Shown: one piece after another, positions 27,158 through 36,018 of the stretch | Numbering within the stretch: the first letter of the stretch is position 1 | Layout of the letters: every line of letters starts with the position of its first letter | From: Ordospora colligata OC4 | Taxonomy: Eukaryota > Microsporidia > Ordosporidae | Direction of reading: 5' to 3' | DNA: 64,000 nucleotides | NCBI RefSeq assembly: GCF_000803265.1 | Contig: NW_014575396.1 | Location: 62,001 to 126,000, forward strand | Program-made: the position numbers and the translations under genes | Notes under the pieces: model-generated | Told to the model about the DNA's origin: nothing | Seen by the model: the letters and a program-made list of their open reading frames with translations, nothing else | Databases searched by the model: none

Positions 27158-28129
27158 TCACACTTCCTTCGCAAGCCTTTTCTTCTGTCTTTCCACATAA
27201 TTCTGATAGTTCAGTATTATCCTGTTGACTATATGCTCTGCAGACAAGTAGTTAAACTTGTTCTCTGCATAGCTGTGCTGTACAATCTCCCTGATCGCAT
27301 CATACCTTGAAAGATCCTTAGAGTCAAACGAAGGCGCAACCACATCAATCCCATGAGTGGCAACAAAGTCTCGGTCAATGCAATATGGAGAAATAACAAT
27401 CTCATCAACATACTTACAAGACATCAGCGTAAGCATCCTCTCCTTCAGGTTCATAACAGGATTGCTCTTCGTATACTCCTTTGTTGTCTCATTGTCGTGA
27501 AGTCCCACCACCAAGTAATCTCCCATCATCCTTGCTATCCTCAATGACACAACATGTCCTGCATGGAACAAATCAAAATTACCATCAATAAAAACAACCT
27601 TCCCTTTCCTTTCCCTCTTCATGTCTGCTTCAAGCAATCCCAATAACTCATCATGATAGTCTGTGTGTTCCTGCCCACTTTTATTCAATGTAAGTTGCCC
27701 TCCTCCCATATTGAGCAGCATTCTTCCAACCAACTCTGTAGTAGATATCCCTATAGTTCTCTCCACCTCCCTAAACATTCCTATGTCTCTAACCTGATGA
27801 TACGAGTCTTGGTTATTGGAGTCAAGAACTATGTCATTCCCATGGCAAACTATATCAACTCCGTACTTCTTCATCATGCTCAGCTGTGTAACAAAAGGCA
27901 CATCCTTTGCCACCTCATCGACATACCTGCATCCCTCAAGCATCTCATACCTTTCATCATTGTTCATCACAGGAAGCCCTTTCTCCTTGCAGATGCTCTC
28001 TGACGAATGTACACCTGCTATCAGGTATTCTCCAAGCTTCCTTGACTGATACAGCGCATTCACATGTCCATAGTGGAACACATCAAAACATCCATCGGTC
28101 CACACTACCTTCCTTGCTCGAGATGACAT
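27158..28129 (-). CDS. CTP:phosphoethanolamine cytidylyltransferase
   Basis: 323 residues. Two tandem cytidylyltransferase domains, as in the PCYT2/ECT1 family: residues about 7-140 with WTDGCFDVFHYGH, and about 175-310 with FIDGNFDLFHAGH. Only ECT enzymes have the duplication; choline enzymes have one domain. It makes CDP-ethanolamine for the phosphotransferase at the start of the window. The ATG at 28129 follows CCCC by six bases. The frame is open further upstream through a hydrophobic stretch, but that would run into the MRP-type RNA gene, so I reject the longer start. Confidence 0.94.
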   Translation of the reverse strand: MSSRARKVVWTDGCFDVFHYGHVNALYQSRKLGEYLIAGVHSSESICKEKGLPVMNNDERYEMLEGCRYVDEVAKDVPFVTQLSMMKKYGVDIVCHGNDIVLDSNNQDSYHQVRDIGMFREVERTIGISTTELVGRMLLNMGGGQLTLNKSGQEHTDYHDELLGLLEADMKRERKGKVVFIDGNFDLFHAGHVVSLRIARMMGDYLVVGLHDNETTKEYTKSNPVMNLKERMLTLMSCKYVDEIVISPYCIDRDFVATHGIDVVAPSFDSKDLSRYDAIREIVQHSYAENKFNYLSAEHIVNRIILNYQNYVERQKKRLAKEV

Positions 28130-28176
28130 ACAACAGGGGCTGCAAAGCAATAAAATCAAACAACAAATTACAATTA

Positions 28177-28345
28177 AAATGATGAGCATCTAAGAGTAAG
28201 CCTCATTCCGTTCAGTAGACCCATACCTAACAGCATTAATCTATTCAAATGATAAACACACCAATTAAGGCTGCCTTTCAGCTGCTTCCGAGGACTTTCC
28301 ATGGAGTGTCTCCACTCCAACGCTGTTCTTCAGATGCTCATGGGC
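28177..28345 (-). ncRNA. RNase MRP RNA (RNase P RNA as alternative)
   Basis: Read on the minus strand. P1: a perfect 10-bp helix, ATGAGCATCT (28341-28332) with AGATGCTCAT (28191-28182). P2: AACAGC (28327-28322) with GCTGTT (28234-28229). Between P2 and CR-I lies a hairpin GGAGTG-GAGA-CACTCC (28318-28303), a reduced P3. CR-I is GGAAAGTCCTCGG (28300-28288), like the GAAAGTCCCCGG of vertebrate MRP RNA. Next comes hairpin GCTG-AAAGG-CAGC (28282-28270), overlapping a GARAR-type motif (GAAAG) as in MRP P8. A T4 run follows P1 and a TATAAA lies about 20 bases upstream. About 165 nt, short for the family. It would process pre-rRNA. End points approximate. Confidence 0.72.
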
Positions 28346-28360
28346 TTGGCATCTTTTGCA

Positions 28361-28366
28361 TTTATA
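28361..28366 (-). promoter_or_regulatory. TATA box of the MRP-type RNA gene
   Basis: TATAAA on the minus strand, 20 to 25 bases before the first base of the P1 helix, the spacing expected of an upstream polymerase III TATA element. The divergent MetRS gene begins 120 bases further on. Confidence 0.45.
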
Positions 28367-28486
28367 TTGTTGCATTTACTCCGCTTTGGCTCAATATGCA
28401 TAATTACTGCAGTTGAAATAATACCGTAGAAACTGCATGATCTCTGTTCATGTAATGCGCATAAACATTTTCACAAACCCCATATA

Positions 28487-30118
28487 ATGAAAAAATTGAT
28501 AACAAGCGCACTGCCATATGTCAATAACCAGCCTCATCTTGGAAACATTGTTGGCAGCGTCCTGAGCGGTGATGTATACAACAGGTACTGTAGGATGAAG
28601 GGTGAGGAGTCTATGTACATCTGCGGAACAGATGAATATGGAACAGCAATTGAAATGGAAGCAATAGCACAAGGCACAACGCCGCAAGAGATATGCAAGA
28701 AAAATAGAGAGATCCACAAAAGTGTCTATGAATGGTTTGGAATCAGGTTTGATCAATTTGGACATACATCGTCACCAAGTCACACAGAACTGGTACAACA
28801 GCTGTTTATGAAGATGTATAACAATGGATATTTCAAGGAAGAGGAGATCGAGCAGTTTTACTGTGAGCATTGCAAATTATTCCTTGCAGACAGATATGTC
28901 ATTGGAGAGTGCAAATTCTGTGGAGATTCTCAGGCACGGGGTGACCAATGCGATGCATGTGGACACTCGTACAAGTCAACAGATTTGCTCATTCCGCAGT
29001 GCTCGATTTGTAACAGTAATCCTGTCATCAGGAAAACCAATCACCTGTTTTTTGATCTTGCAAGGTTCAAGCCTCGACTTGAAGAGTTGTACAAGGCAAA
29101 AGGACAGCAGTGGAGCCAGAATGCACAGAATATATTCAATCAATGGATGGCAATAGATCTATACCCAAGATGCATGACAAGGGACCTGAAGTTCAAATGG
29201 GGTGTTCCAGTACCATTGGAAGCATTCAAAGAAAAAGTTTTCTATGTATGGTTTGATGCGCCAATAGGATATCTTACTTTCCTGAAGGATCTTGTTGGTG
29301 ATTGCTTTGAGGATTGGTGCAGGGAAGCTGAGCTTGTGCAGTTTATGGGAAAGGATAATGTGTGTTTTCACACAGTGATCTTTCCGGCAATGCTAATTGC
29401 AACTGGAGACAAACTTCCGCTGGTCAGCAGGCTCTCTGCAACTGAGTATCTACAGTTTGAAAACAAAAAGTTTTCGAAGAGCCGGAGACACGGGATTTTC
29501 GGACTTGATCTGGTGGATGGCAAGCTTGGAAAGGTATGCCTCTGGAGATACTATCTAATGAAGATACGCCCTGAGGGGACAAAGGATGCAAATTTTTCAT
29601 TCTATGATTTCCAGAAGTCTGTATCTGGAGACCTGATTAACAATTTGGGTAATTTTGTTAACAGGGTGTTGAAGTACATCAAGCAGAAGTGCGCAGGACA
29701 AGTACGAATTGAAACACTTGATGAAAGGGATACGAAGTGTGTGACTGTGGTTAACGAGCTCTTTGAAAGATACAGGGAAAGGATGGATGAGATAAAGCTG
29801 AGGGATGGCTTGCAAATGGTGTTTGAAGTCTCAAGGATTGGTAATGAGTACGTGCAAGAAGGGGTTGGTGATGCTTCGAGAAGGAGTCATTGTTTTTGCT
29901 TTGGATTCAGTCTTGTGGTGCATCTGGCCAAGATGATGCATCCATTTATTCCTGAAAGTTCAATGAGGATGCTGAAGATGTGTGAGATTGAGTATGTTGA
30001 ACCTAAACTGGACATGGAGATGAAAGTGTTTTATGAACACTCGATATGCGATGATATTGAGCCATTGTTTGAGAACTTTAGTCCTGAGCAGATTGAGGAG
30101 ATGACGAAGTATGGGTGA
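28487..30118 (+). CDS. Methionyl-tRNA synthetase
   Basis: 543 residues. Class I signature ALPYVNNQPHLGN at 8-20 (HLGN for HIGH), a zinc-binding insert with two CxxC pairs (EHCKLFLADR; GECKFCGDS; DQCDACGH; PQCSICNSN), the VWFDAPIGY substrate segment and KFSKS (about 327-331) for KMSKS. The anticodon-binding helical end is present but there is no C-terminal tRNA-binding extension and no glutathione-transferase-like N-terminus, so this is a minimal enzyme. The ATG follows CCCC by five bases. Confidence 0.96.
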   Translation: MKKLITSALPYVNNQPHLGNIVGSVLSGDVYNRYCRMKGEESMYICGTDEYGTAIEMEAIAQGTTPQEICKKNREIHKSVYEWFGIRFDQFGHTSSPSHTELVQQLFMKMYNNGYFKEEEIEQFYCEHCKLFLADRYVIGECKFCGDSQARGDQCDACGHSYKSTDLLIPQCSICNSNPVIRKTNHLFFDLARFKPRLEELYKAKGQQWSQNAQNIFNQWMAIDLYPRCMTRDLKFKWGVPVPLEAFKEKVFYVWFDAPIGYLTFLKDLVGDCFEDWCREAELVQFMGKDNVCFHTVIFPAMLIATGDKLPLVSRLSATEYLQFENKKFSKSRRHGIFGLDLVDGKLGKVCLWRYYLMKIRPEGTKDANFSFYDFQKSVSGDLINNLGNFVNRVLKYIKQKCAGQVRIETLDERDTKCVTVVNELFERYRERMDEIKLRDGLQMVFEVSRIGNEYVQEGVGDASRRSHCFCFGFSLVVHLAKMMHPFIPESSMRMLKMCEIEYVEPKLDMEMKVFYEHSICDDIEPLFENFSPEQIEEMTKYG

Positions 30119-30202
30119 GCATTAGGAAATTGAGTATTAAATGATTTGTGAAATATGTGTTATGAGAAGTGTATTTGAAACTGATGATTGGATGTCCTTG
30201 GA

Positions 30203-32944
30203 ATGCCGAGTGAAATGCTGGATCATGGCGATGGCAATGATGAGCATACAGATAAACGCAATAAGATGAAAATAGAGATGGCAGAGTGGGAAGAAAAGGA
30301 TGATTTAAGCACAAGAAGAGTAAGTAAGTGGGAAATTACGCCTAGGACGGCAACACAGTCAAAGAGGTTGAAATGGGATCAGACACCGTTGGGATACATC
30401 AAGATGGAGGAGGATGTGTGGAGTGGCGAAGTAAGCAGAATGAGTGCAAGATGGGATACAGATAATGCAAGAGCAGTGAGTGCAGTGTACTCTGAAATGT
30501 CTACTAGAGAAATCAATATGTGTCTTCCAAGCAAGGGATATAAGAGATATGATGTGGCTGATGCTGGTAGAGATGTTTATGATGGCATTGAGATGGCTGG
30601 GCTACCTGAAATACCTGTGGAGGAGAAGGACTTTTTTATGCCGATTTTTAGCCTAGGGAGTGAAAGTGAAGTTAATGTGTACAAAGGAATACTGCTTATG
30701 AAGAATGGAAATAAAGCCATGTGTGCACGTGGACTGGCGATTCTTAAGAATGTAGATACTGAGATAGCGCTGGAAGCTGTGATCCTAATGGGGATGTCAT
30801 TGGAACTTGATGATGGAGATAAGATGAAGCTGGTTGAGATGCTAAAGGCATTACTTGAAGGTTTAGACATGTATAAAGTAAAGTGTTTGCGAGAGATTCT
30901 GTTTGTGTTGGGATCGTATTGCTGGATCAACCTACCAAGAAAGTTGCTGATGTCCACTCTAATGATGATTTATGCAAATGGAATTGAATTTGTAATAAGT
31001 AGAATTGAATCTGACTTTTCAAGCAAGGATTTTCATATCAGAGAAGTAGTTGGCAAGGTAATAGGTACATTTGCACGATGTTTTGAAATGAATGAAGTAC
31101 TTGAGCTTCTGAACAATATGGGATCTAGTCAGAATGTGTATGTCAGGAAGTGCTGTGTTAGAGCAGTATTGGGTATTTGTGATATGCTTGGAAATGAAGT
31201 TTCTTTATATTTAGGGATATTGTTGGATGTTCTTTGCATGCTGATTCAGGATGGAAACAGGTTTGTGAAGATGGATGCAGCAAATGCAATGTCTTATGTG
31301 TTTAGTGTATTAGGTCTGCAGATATCTAGTTCGGATAGAATATTCCACTTGCTCAGAGATGAATTCGTTAATTCAAGGAACATTGAATCTGAGGCGCTGC
31401 TGAAGGCAATGTCCCATTTGTGCCATAACAATGTGGAGCGTTCCAGAGTTGTGTTTGATTTTTTGAGAGCATCTGGAGCAATTGACACAGGATGTGCCAG
31501 GATATTTGATAAGGTGTGCCTTATGATTGATAAGGAGGATGCATTTGAGTATTTTTGCAAATTGTTGTCTGTTATGTTTGACAGGGGCACAAAGGAGTAT
31601 GAAAATGCAATAAGTGCGATGTGTGTGAAGATGTGTGTGGATTCTAGAGTCACAAAGATGATTCTTGCATACTACAGCGATCCCTGGAATGTAAGATTGG
31701 TATCCAAGATTTTCAGTAATGTAGAAAACCTGGAGTTTGATGTAGATGATGCAGACAAATACTACAGGTGTATTTGCAGTGCAATCAGACAGGATACTGT
31801 TAGTGTGAAGCATGCGCATTTACTGACATGTAAGCGCTTTATTGAGAAAAGACACACTGAAATGCTTGTTTCTGAATTTATTGCAATGTTGAAGGATCCT
31901 GTAATAGATACAAGAATCAGAGGACTTTGTGTATTGAGAAAAATTGCAGGGATATTGAGTAAAGCTGAGCTTGTGTTGTGTGGAAATCTACTGATGGAGA
32001 ATATTACGGATGAAAATCAGGATGTATTATCGAATGTGCTGAGAACCATTTGTGTTGTATATAATTGCCACAGGTTCAGGCATGCTTCTGATGTGATATT
32101 GGGGATTTTACCTGTTATCAGGACTAAGGAGCAGGGAGTGACAGAATCTGCTGTTGAGCTCCTCTATGCCATTTGTGTAAATGCACCTGATGAATGTGCA
32201 ATGGTTTCTAGCAAAGAATGGCTGAGGATTTCATATGAGCTGATTGATGTGTTGTCCTCGTGGAGCAGAAGAATGAGAAGAAATGTTATTGGCTGCCTTG
32301 GATGCATATCAAGAATTGTAGGTCCGCAGGATATCCTTAACATATTGATGGATGGACTTGAGTCTGAAAATAGATGCCAAAGAATCGGTGCGTCTATTGC
32401 GATTGCAATTGTAGGAGAATATAATGGATTTCATTCTGTCTTACCTACTCTACTGGCTGATTACAGAATACCAAGTGTATTTGTCCAGCAAGGGATAATT
32501 AAGGCTATGGAATGTTTTATGCAAAGAGTGCCTGATGTGCCATGGGAATATATTTATTCGATGGTTGCAGTGATTGAAGACGCATTGATGGATAAGGATC
32601 CAGCATACAGAAGTGCGGGAATTATACTTGTGAAACATGTTGTGTTGAATCACAGGAAAGTTAACACTGATGTGGTTTTTGTTACGCATTTGTTGAATAT
32701 GGTATGGATAAATATTCTTGACAGCACACCGATAGTCAAGGCATCGTTTGATGAATGCATGGAGGCATTTTCTGTTGTGCTTACATCACGGCTTCTATAC
32801 ACGTATGTTTTAGGAGGTCTTTTACATCCTTCAGGCATAGTCCGGCAGAGATATTATGAAGTGCTTGCAATATTAGAGCACTTCGATAGCACAAGCCTTT
32901 CGCAATCGTACCTTCTAGAAAATGACTTTTTTATGCGCATGTAG
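30203..32944 (+). CDS. HSH155: Splicing factor SF3B1 (HSH155)
   Basis: 913 residues against about 1300 in human. The N-terminus keeps SRRVSKWEITP-like and LKWDQTPLG segments (Trp motifs that contact U2AF-type domains) and a PSKGYKRYDV segment like the p14-binding PSEGYKIL. Residues about 150-910 are HEAT repeats; the last ones (PWEYIYSMVAVIEDALMDKDPAYR; LLNMVWINILDSTP; GLLHPSGIVRQRYYEV) align clearly with SF3B1. It clamps U2 snRNA on the intron branch site. The first in-frame ATG is 30203, with another at 30215; no C-run is close. The shortening lies in the N-terminus and early repeats. Confidence 0.93.
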   Translation: MPSEMLDHGDGNDEHTDKRNKMKIEMAEWEEKDDLSTRRVSKWEITPRTATQSKRLKWDQTPLGYIKMEEDVWSGEVSRMSARWDTDNARAVSAVYSEMSTREINMCLPSKGYKRYDVADAGRDVYDGIEMAGLPEIPVEEKDFFMPIFSLGSESEVNVYKGILLMKNGNKAMCARGLAILKNVDTEIALEAVILMGMSLELDDGDKMKLVEMLKALLEGLDMYKVKCLREILFVLGSYCWINLPRKLLMSTLMMIYANGIEFVISRIESDFSSKDFHIREVVGKVIGTFARCFEMNEVLELLNNMGSSQNVYVRKCCVRAVLGICDMLGNEVSLYLGILLDVLCMLIQDGNRFVKMDAANAMSYVFSVLGLQISSSDRIFHLLRDEFVNSRNIESEALLKAMSHLCHNNVERSRVVFDFLRASGAIDTGCARIFDKVCLMIDKEDAFEYFCKLLSVMFDRGTKEYENAISAMCVKMCVDSRVTKMILAYYSDPWNVRLVSKIFSNVENLEFDVDDADKYYRCICSAIRQDTVSVKHAHLLTCKRFIEKRHTEMLVSEFIAMLKDPVIDTRIRGLCVLRKIAGILSKAELVLCGNLLMENITDENQDVLSNVLRTICVVYNCHRFRHASDVILGILPVIRTKEQGVTESAVELLYAICVNAPDECAMVSSKEWLRISYELIDVLSSWSRRMRRNVIGCLGCISRIVGPQDILNILMDGLESENRCQRIGASIAIAIVGEYNGFHSVLPTLLADYRIPSVFVQQGIIKAMECFMQRVPDVPWEYIYSMVAVIEDALMDKDPAYRSAGIILVKHVVLNHRKVNTDVVFVTHLLNMVWINILDSTPIVKASFDECMEAFSVVLTSRLLYTYVLGGLLHPSGIVRQRYYEVLAILEHFDSTSLSQSYLLENDFFMRM

Positions 32945-33116
32945 TATAGCATTGTAGTAAGAAACATATAAATTTAATTCAGTGGATAAAGTGCATATAC
33001 ATATACAGCTCATGAATATAAACAAACCGTACTTGCAAATATACACGTGTGTGAATAGAAATAATTGTATTTACAAAAATAAAGAGTTCTTGTATATTGG
33101 TTTATATAAGTGAAGC

Positions 33117-34145
33117 TTATTCTGGCACATAATGGAACGGTTTAATTGCCTCTCCATTGGTGTTTGTAGATCTGGATTTTACCAGCTTTCTGAATACTCT
33201 CAGTGTATTCTTTTCTTTTGACACACACATGTCGATCTTCTGCTCATAATCCTTTTCTGTGTATCCAAATGGAAGTTGTGCCATGAACTTTTTGTCAATG
33301 CATTGTGATTTTTCATTGATTATCACATGCGACTTGTTGAAGTCCTTCCTATTGCAATATTTCACTCCCTCAATCACATTCCTTACTGTGTTGTATTCAG
33401 TCTTGACAACTTCAATCCCAGGTCCGGCCCAGTCTCCCCATCCTGGAAGGACTGTTTCTTCTATTCTTGGCGCCTCTTCATTTACAATCTGTTGTTTTTC
33501 ATTCACAAATTCATTTTCATTCCCATCCTCACTTTCTTTGAATGCAAGCCTTACGAGTTCCTCCTGCTTGCACATGTTGTCTGTGGATTCATGCTCTCCA
33601 CCGAAGCTAAATATCGGTGTATCGTTCCTTTCTGTCTCATTATTCTCCTTTTCAACATCTATTTCTTTCAATAACGCATCAGGAACCCGAGAAGATCTTT
33701 TTTGTACATCATGAGACTTTTCATGTGCATCACTTTCTTGGCATTTATTCTGAGTATCAATCGATTCATGCAATTCATTTGCAAGCTTCTTCATTCTTCT
33801 GATCTTCCTGTATGCCTTGCTCTTGATCCGCTTGATTCGCTTCATTTTCCTGTCAAATTCATCTTTGAAGTTTTTTTCATACTTTAACTTTTCAATATCG
33901 ATCATCTTTTCGTTGTCAAGTACTCTTGACATCATCTTCTCAAGCGCAGTCTTTGGAATTATTTCATAGAAGTTCTCGCCAATGCTGCTCTTTGGCTTTC
34001 TTTTTGCTTGCTCCATCGCCATGAACATTTCTTCTCTTACAACAGCATATATGCCGTCCGTGATACTTGCATCATGTGATTCACCAGTAATCTGCCCTTT
34101 ATCGAGTTGCAAGAGATCTGCAATTGATATTTTGTTGTCTGTCAT
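33117..34145 (-). CDS. UTP14: UTP14 small-subunit processome protein
   Basis: 342 residues, less than half of yeast Utp14. Conserved blocks are kept in order: KRIKRIKSKAYRKIRRMKK (about 105-123), an acidic middle, LPGWGDWAGPGI (about 230-241) and VIINEKSQCIDKKFMAQLPFGYTEKDYEQ near the end. UTP14 activates the DEAH helicase Dhr1 in pre-18S assembly. CCC is directly adjacent to the ATG. Divergent from PSF3 by 127 bases. Confidence 0.93.
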   Translation of the reverse strand: MTDNKISIADLLQLDKGQITGESHDASITDGIYAVVREEMFMAMEQAKRKPKSSIGENFYEIIPKTALEKMMSRVLDNEKMIDIEKLKYEKNFKDEFDRKMKRIKRIKSKAYRKIRRMKKLANELHESIDTQNKCQESDAHEKSHDVQKRSSRVPDALLKEIDVEKENNETERNDTPIFSFGGEHESTDNMCKQEELVRLAFKESEDGNENEFVNEKQQIVNEEAPRIEETVLPGWGDWAGPGIEVVKTEYNTVRNVIEGVKYCNRKDFNKSHVIINEKSQCIDKKFMAQLPFGYTEKDYEQKIDMCVSKEKNTLRVFRKLVKSRSTNTNGEAIKPFHYVPE

Positions 34146-34272
34146 GGGCTTTTCAATAGCTCAAAATGATGTGTTTTCTGTGGATGTAGGTGCATGACTA
34201 TAATATATGCTATGCATATATGCAATACTTATTAATGCTGTTCTACAGAAATCCTGATCTACAGAAATCCCA

Positions 34273-34755
34273 ATGCGATCAAGTATGACGTATTATGATA
34301 TTGATGACATCATGCTTAATGAACAAAAGATTCCTATTACATTCAATCACACTGTATTAAACTTTGGGTTACTGGGATCAAGAGCGTGCAAGACTATTTC
34401 AGCAGGCAAGAAGGTCGATGCACCTTATTTCCTTGTTGGCTTTTTACTCAGAAATGGACATTGCAATCTTTCGAGTGAATTCAACAACGAGAAGGTGATG
34501 GAAGACATCCGCGCAAAACCCTCTGCAGTTGATCTAAGATCTGTGTGTCCATATTTTTTCTATCTGCATTCAATACTTGCAGACAGCAATGCTCTACTTG
34601 CTGAGTTCTTCTATGAACGAATAGGCGATTACTCGCCACTCATTCTCAAAGATACTTTCTCTGAAGACGATGTGTGGAAGCTTGAGATGACAGAAAGACA
34701 ACTGATAATCCGAGCCAGAAGAATATTTCAGAGATTTAAGATATTCTTTATGTAA
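34273..34755 (+). CDS. PSF3: GINS complex subunit PSF3
   Basis: 160 residues. The start MTYYDIDDIMLNEQKIPITF is the conserved PSF3 N-terminus, followed by GKKVDAPYFLVGFLL as in other PSF3 proteins, then the GINS A-domain helices. GINS with CDC45 and MCM2-7 forms the replicative CMG helicase. Two ATGs four codons apart are possible; the first follows CCC by one base. eIF2-alpha follows after 47 bases on the same strand. Confidence 0.85.
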   Translation: MRSSMTYYDIDDIMLNEQKIPITFNHTVLNFGLLGSRACKTISAGKKVDAPYFLVGFLLRNGHCNLSSEFNNEKVMEDIRAKPSAVDLRSVCPYFFYLHSILADSNALLAEFFYERIGDYSPLILKDTFSEDDVWKLEMTERQLIIRARRIFQRFKIFFM

Positions 34756-34802
34756 GAGTCTACTTCTGAGATGCCAATAAAATATTTTCAAAATGTTTGG
34801 CC

Positions 34803-35690
34803 ATGCTGAAGTATGAATGCAGGCTCCATTCAAGAATTTATCCTAGAGAGGGGGAGCTTGTGATAGCAAGAGTTTCGTCAATAGATACTGATGGGCTGAC
34901 TTTGGATCTGTTGGAGTATGGAGATGTACAAGGGCTTGTGCTATTGGGCGAGCTGTCTAAGAAGAGGGTAAGAACAATCCAGCAGGTAACAAAGGTTGGA
35001 TGTATTGAGATATGCCTTGTGATAAAGGTAGATGAGGAGAAAGGGCATGTGGACTTGAGCATGTCAAAGGTTACAGACAGTGAGAAAGCATCATGTAAGG
35101 AAGCAAGTGCAAGAAACAAGCTCGCGTATTACATTATGGCGAAGGCATCAAGAAAGCTGGAAATACCTGTTTCTGAGCTTTATGAGAACATGGGATATGA
35201 GAAGGAGGTCGAGTACGGATCGCTGTATTGCTTTTTTGCAAAGGCTAAGGATAACGAAGGGATTCTTGCAGATGATGAGATTGGGATGACAATCAAGGAG
35301 CTGATAAAGGAGCAGTTCCAAGCATCCACATACAAAGTGCGTGCAGATGTTGATGTGCTGTGTGCAGCGAAAGGAGGTGTTGAGGCAATAAAGAATGCAT
35401 TTGAGGATGCAATTTTAATTGATCCAAAACTGGAGTTTAACCTTATAAAGACGCCTACGTACTCTATCACACGTGTGTCCAGTAGTAAGGATAAGGCATA
35501 TGAGTCTGTGAGCAAGGCTTGCGAAGCTCTAATGCACAGGATTGCTAAAGAAGGAGGCACGGCAACAGTGGTGAGTCAAGCAAGACTGTATGGAGAGAAG
35601 ACAAGGCACAGCCTGCTGAATTTTGAAGATGAAGAGAAGAAACTGCCTGAAGATGAATCAAGCAGCAACGAAGAAGATTCAGAACAATAA
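34803..35690 (+). CDS. SUI2: Translation initiation factor eIF2-alpha
   Basis: 295 residues. S1 domain (1-85) with EGELVIARVSSIDTDGLTLDLLEYG and LLGELSKKRVRTI, helical domain, and C-terminal alpha-beta domain ending in an acidic tail (EDESSSNEEDSEQ). The regulatory serine, Ser51 in other species, is kept in GELSKKR (Ser52 here), so control by eIF2 kinases is possible; the neighbouring Ser48 position is Gly. The ATG at 34803 follows GGCC rather than CCC, and an upstream ATG at 34792 is out of frame. Confidence 0.96.
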   Translation: MLKYECRLHSRIYPREGELVIARVSSIDTDGLTLDLLEYGDVQGLVLLGELSKKRVRTIQQVTKVGCIEICLVIKVDEEKGHVDLSMSKVTDSEKASCKEASARNKLAYYIMAKASRKLEIPVSELYENMGYEKEVEYGSLYCFFAKAKDNEGILADDEIGMTIKELIKEQFQASTYKVRADVDVLCAAKGGVEAIKNAFEDAILIDPKLEFNLIKTPTYSITRVSSSKDKAYESVSKACEALMHRIAKEGGTATVVSQARLYGEKTRHSLLNFEDEEKKLPEDESSSNEEDSEQ

Positions 35691-35782
35691 ATAACTGTTT
35701 ATCTCAACTAAATGCACAGTTTACTTTTGAATTTATGCCTGATCATCATGCAATGTAGCATGTATGAGTTGGATAGCCCCTG

Positions 35783-35983
35783 ATGGATAACAAGATGATA
35801 ATGCATGGCATTGTGGAATTTCTTGAGGATATCTGTGAATACAAGGGAATCATGTTTGATTATGGAGCAGATGTAGCAACTGGAAAGCAGGATTTTAACC
35901 AGGGCATGCTTCAGAGTAAGATCAGAATTAGTTATTTATTGAGTTTATCCGAAAAAGCATCAAAATCAAAGCATGATTGGTAA
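35783..35983 (+). CDS. Small orphan protein, 66 residues
   Basis: Not recognised. Two helices are likely (IMHGIVEFLEDICEYKGIMF and GMLQSKIRISYLLSLSEKAS) around a polar loop, with a Lys/Ser/His end. No cysteine motif beyond a single Cys and no membrane segment. The ATG follows CCCC by one base (CCCCTGATG), the genome's usual start arrangement, which is the main reason to believe the gene. It may be a small subunit of a larger complex. Confidence 0.6.
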   Translation: MDNKMIMHGIVEFLEDICEYKGIMFDYGADVATGKQDFNQGMLQSKIRISYLLSLSEKASKSKHDW

Positions 35984-36018
35984 TGCCATGCATGAACTTG
36001 CCACTTTTTATTATATCT

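Noticed and set aside
28130..28189. Hydrophobic N-terminal extension of the cytidylyltransferase
   Set aside because: It would give a signal-like leader, but the ATG at 28129 has CCCC upstream and the extension runs into the P1 helix of the MRP-type RNA.
28177..28345. SRP (7SL) RNA
   Set aside because: GGAAGCAGC recalls SRP helix 8, but no symmetric helix-8 pairing with a GGAA loop can be drawn; the CR-I motif and P1/P2 closure fit RNase MRP/P better.
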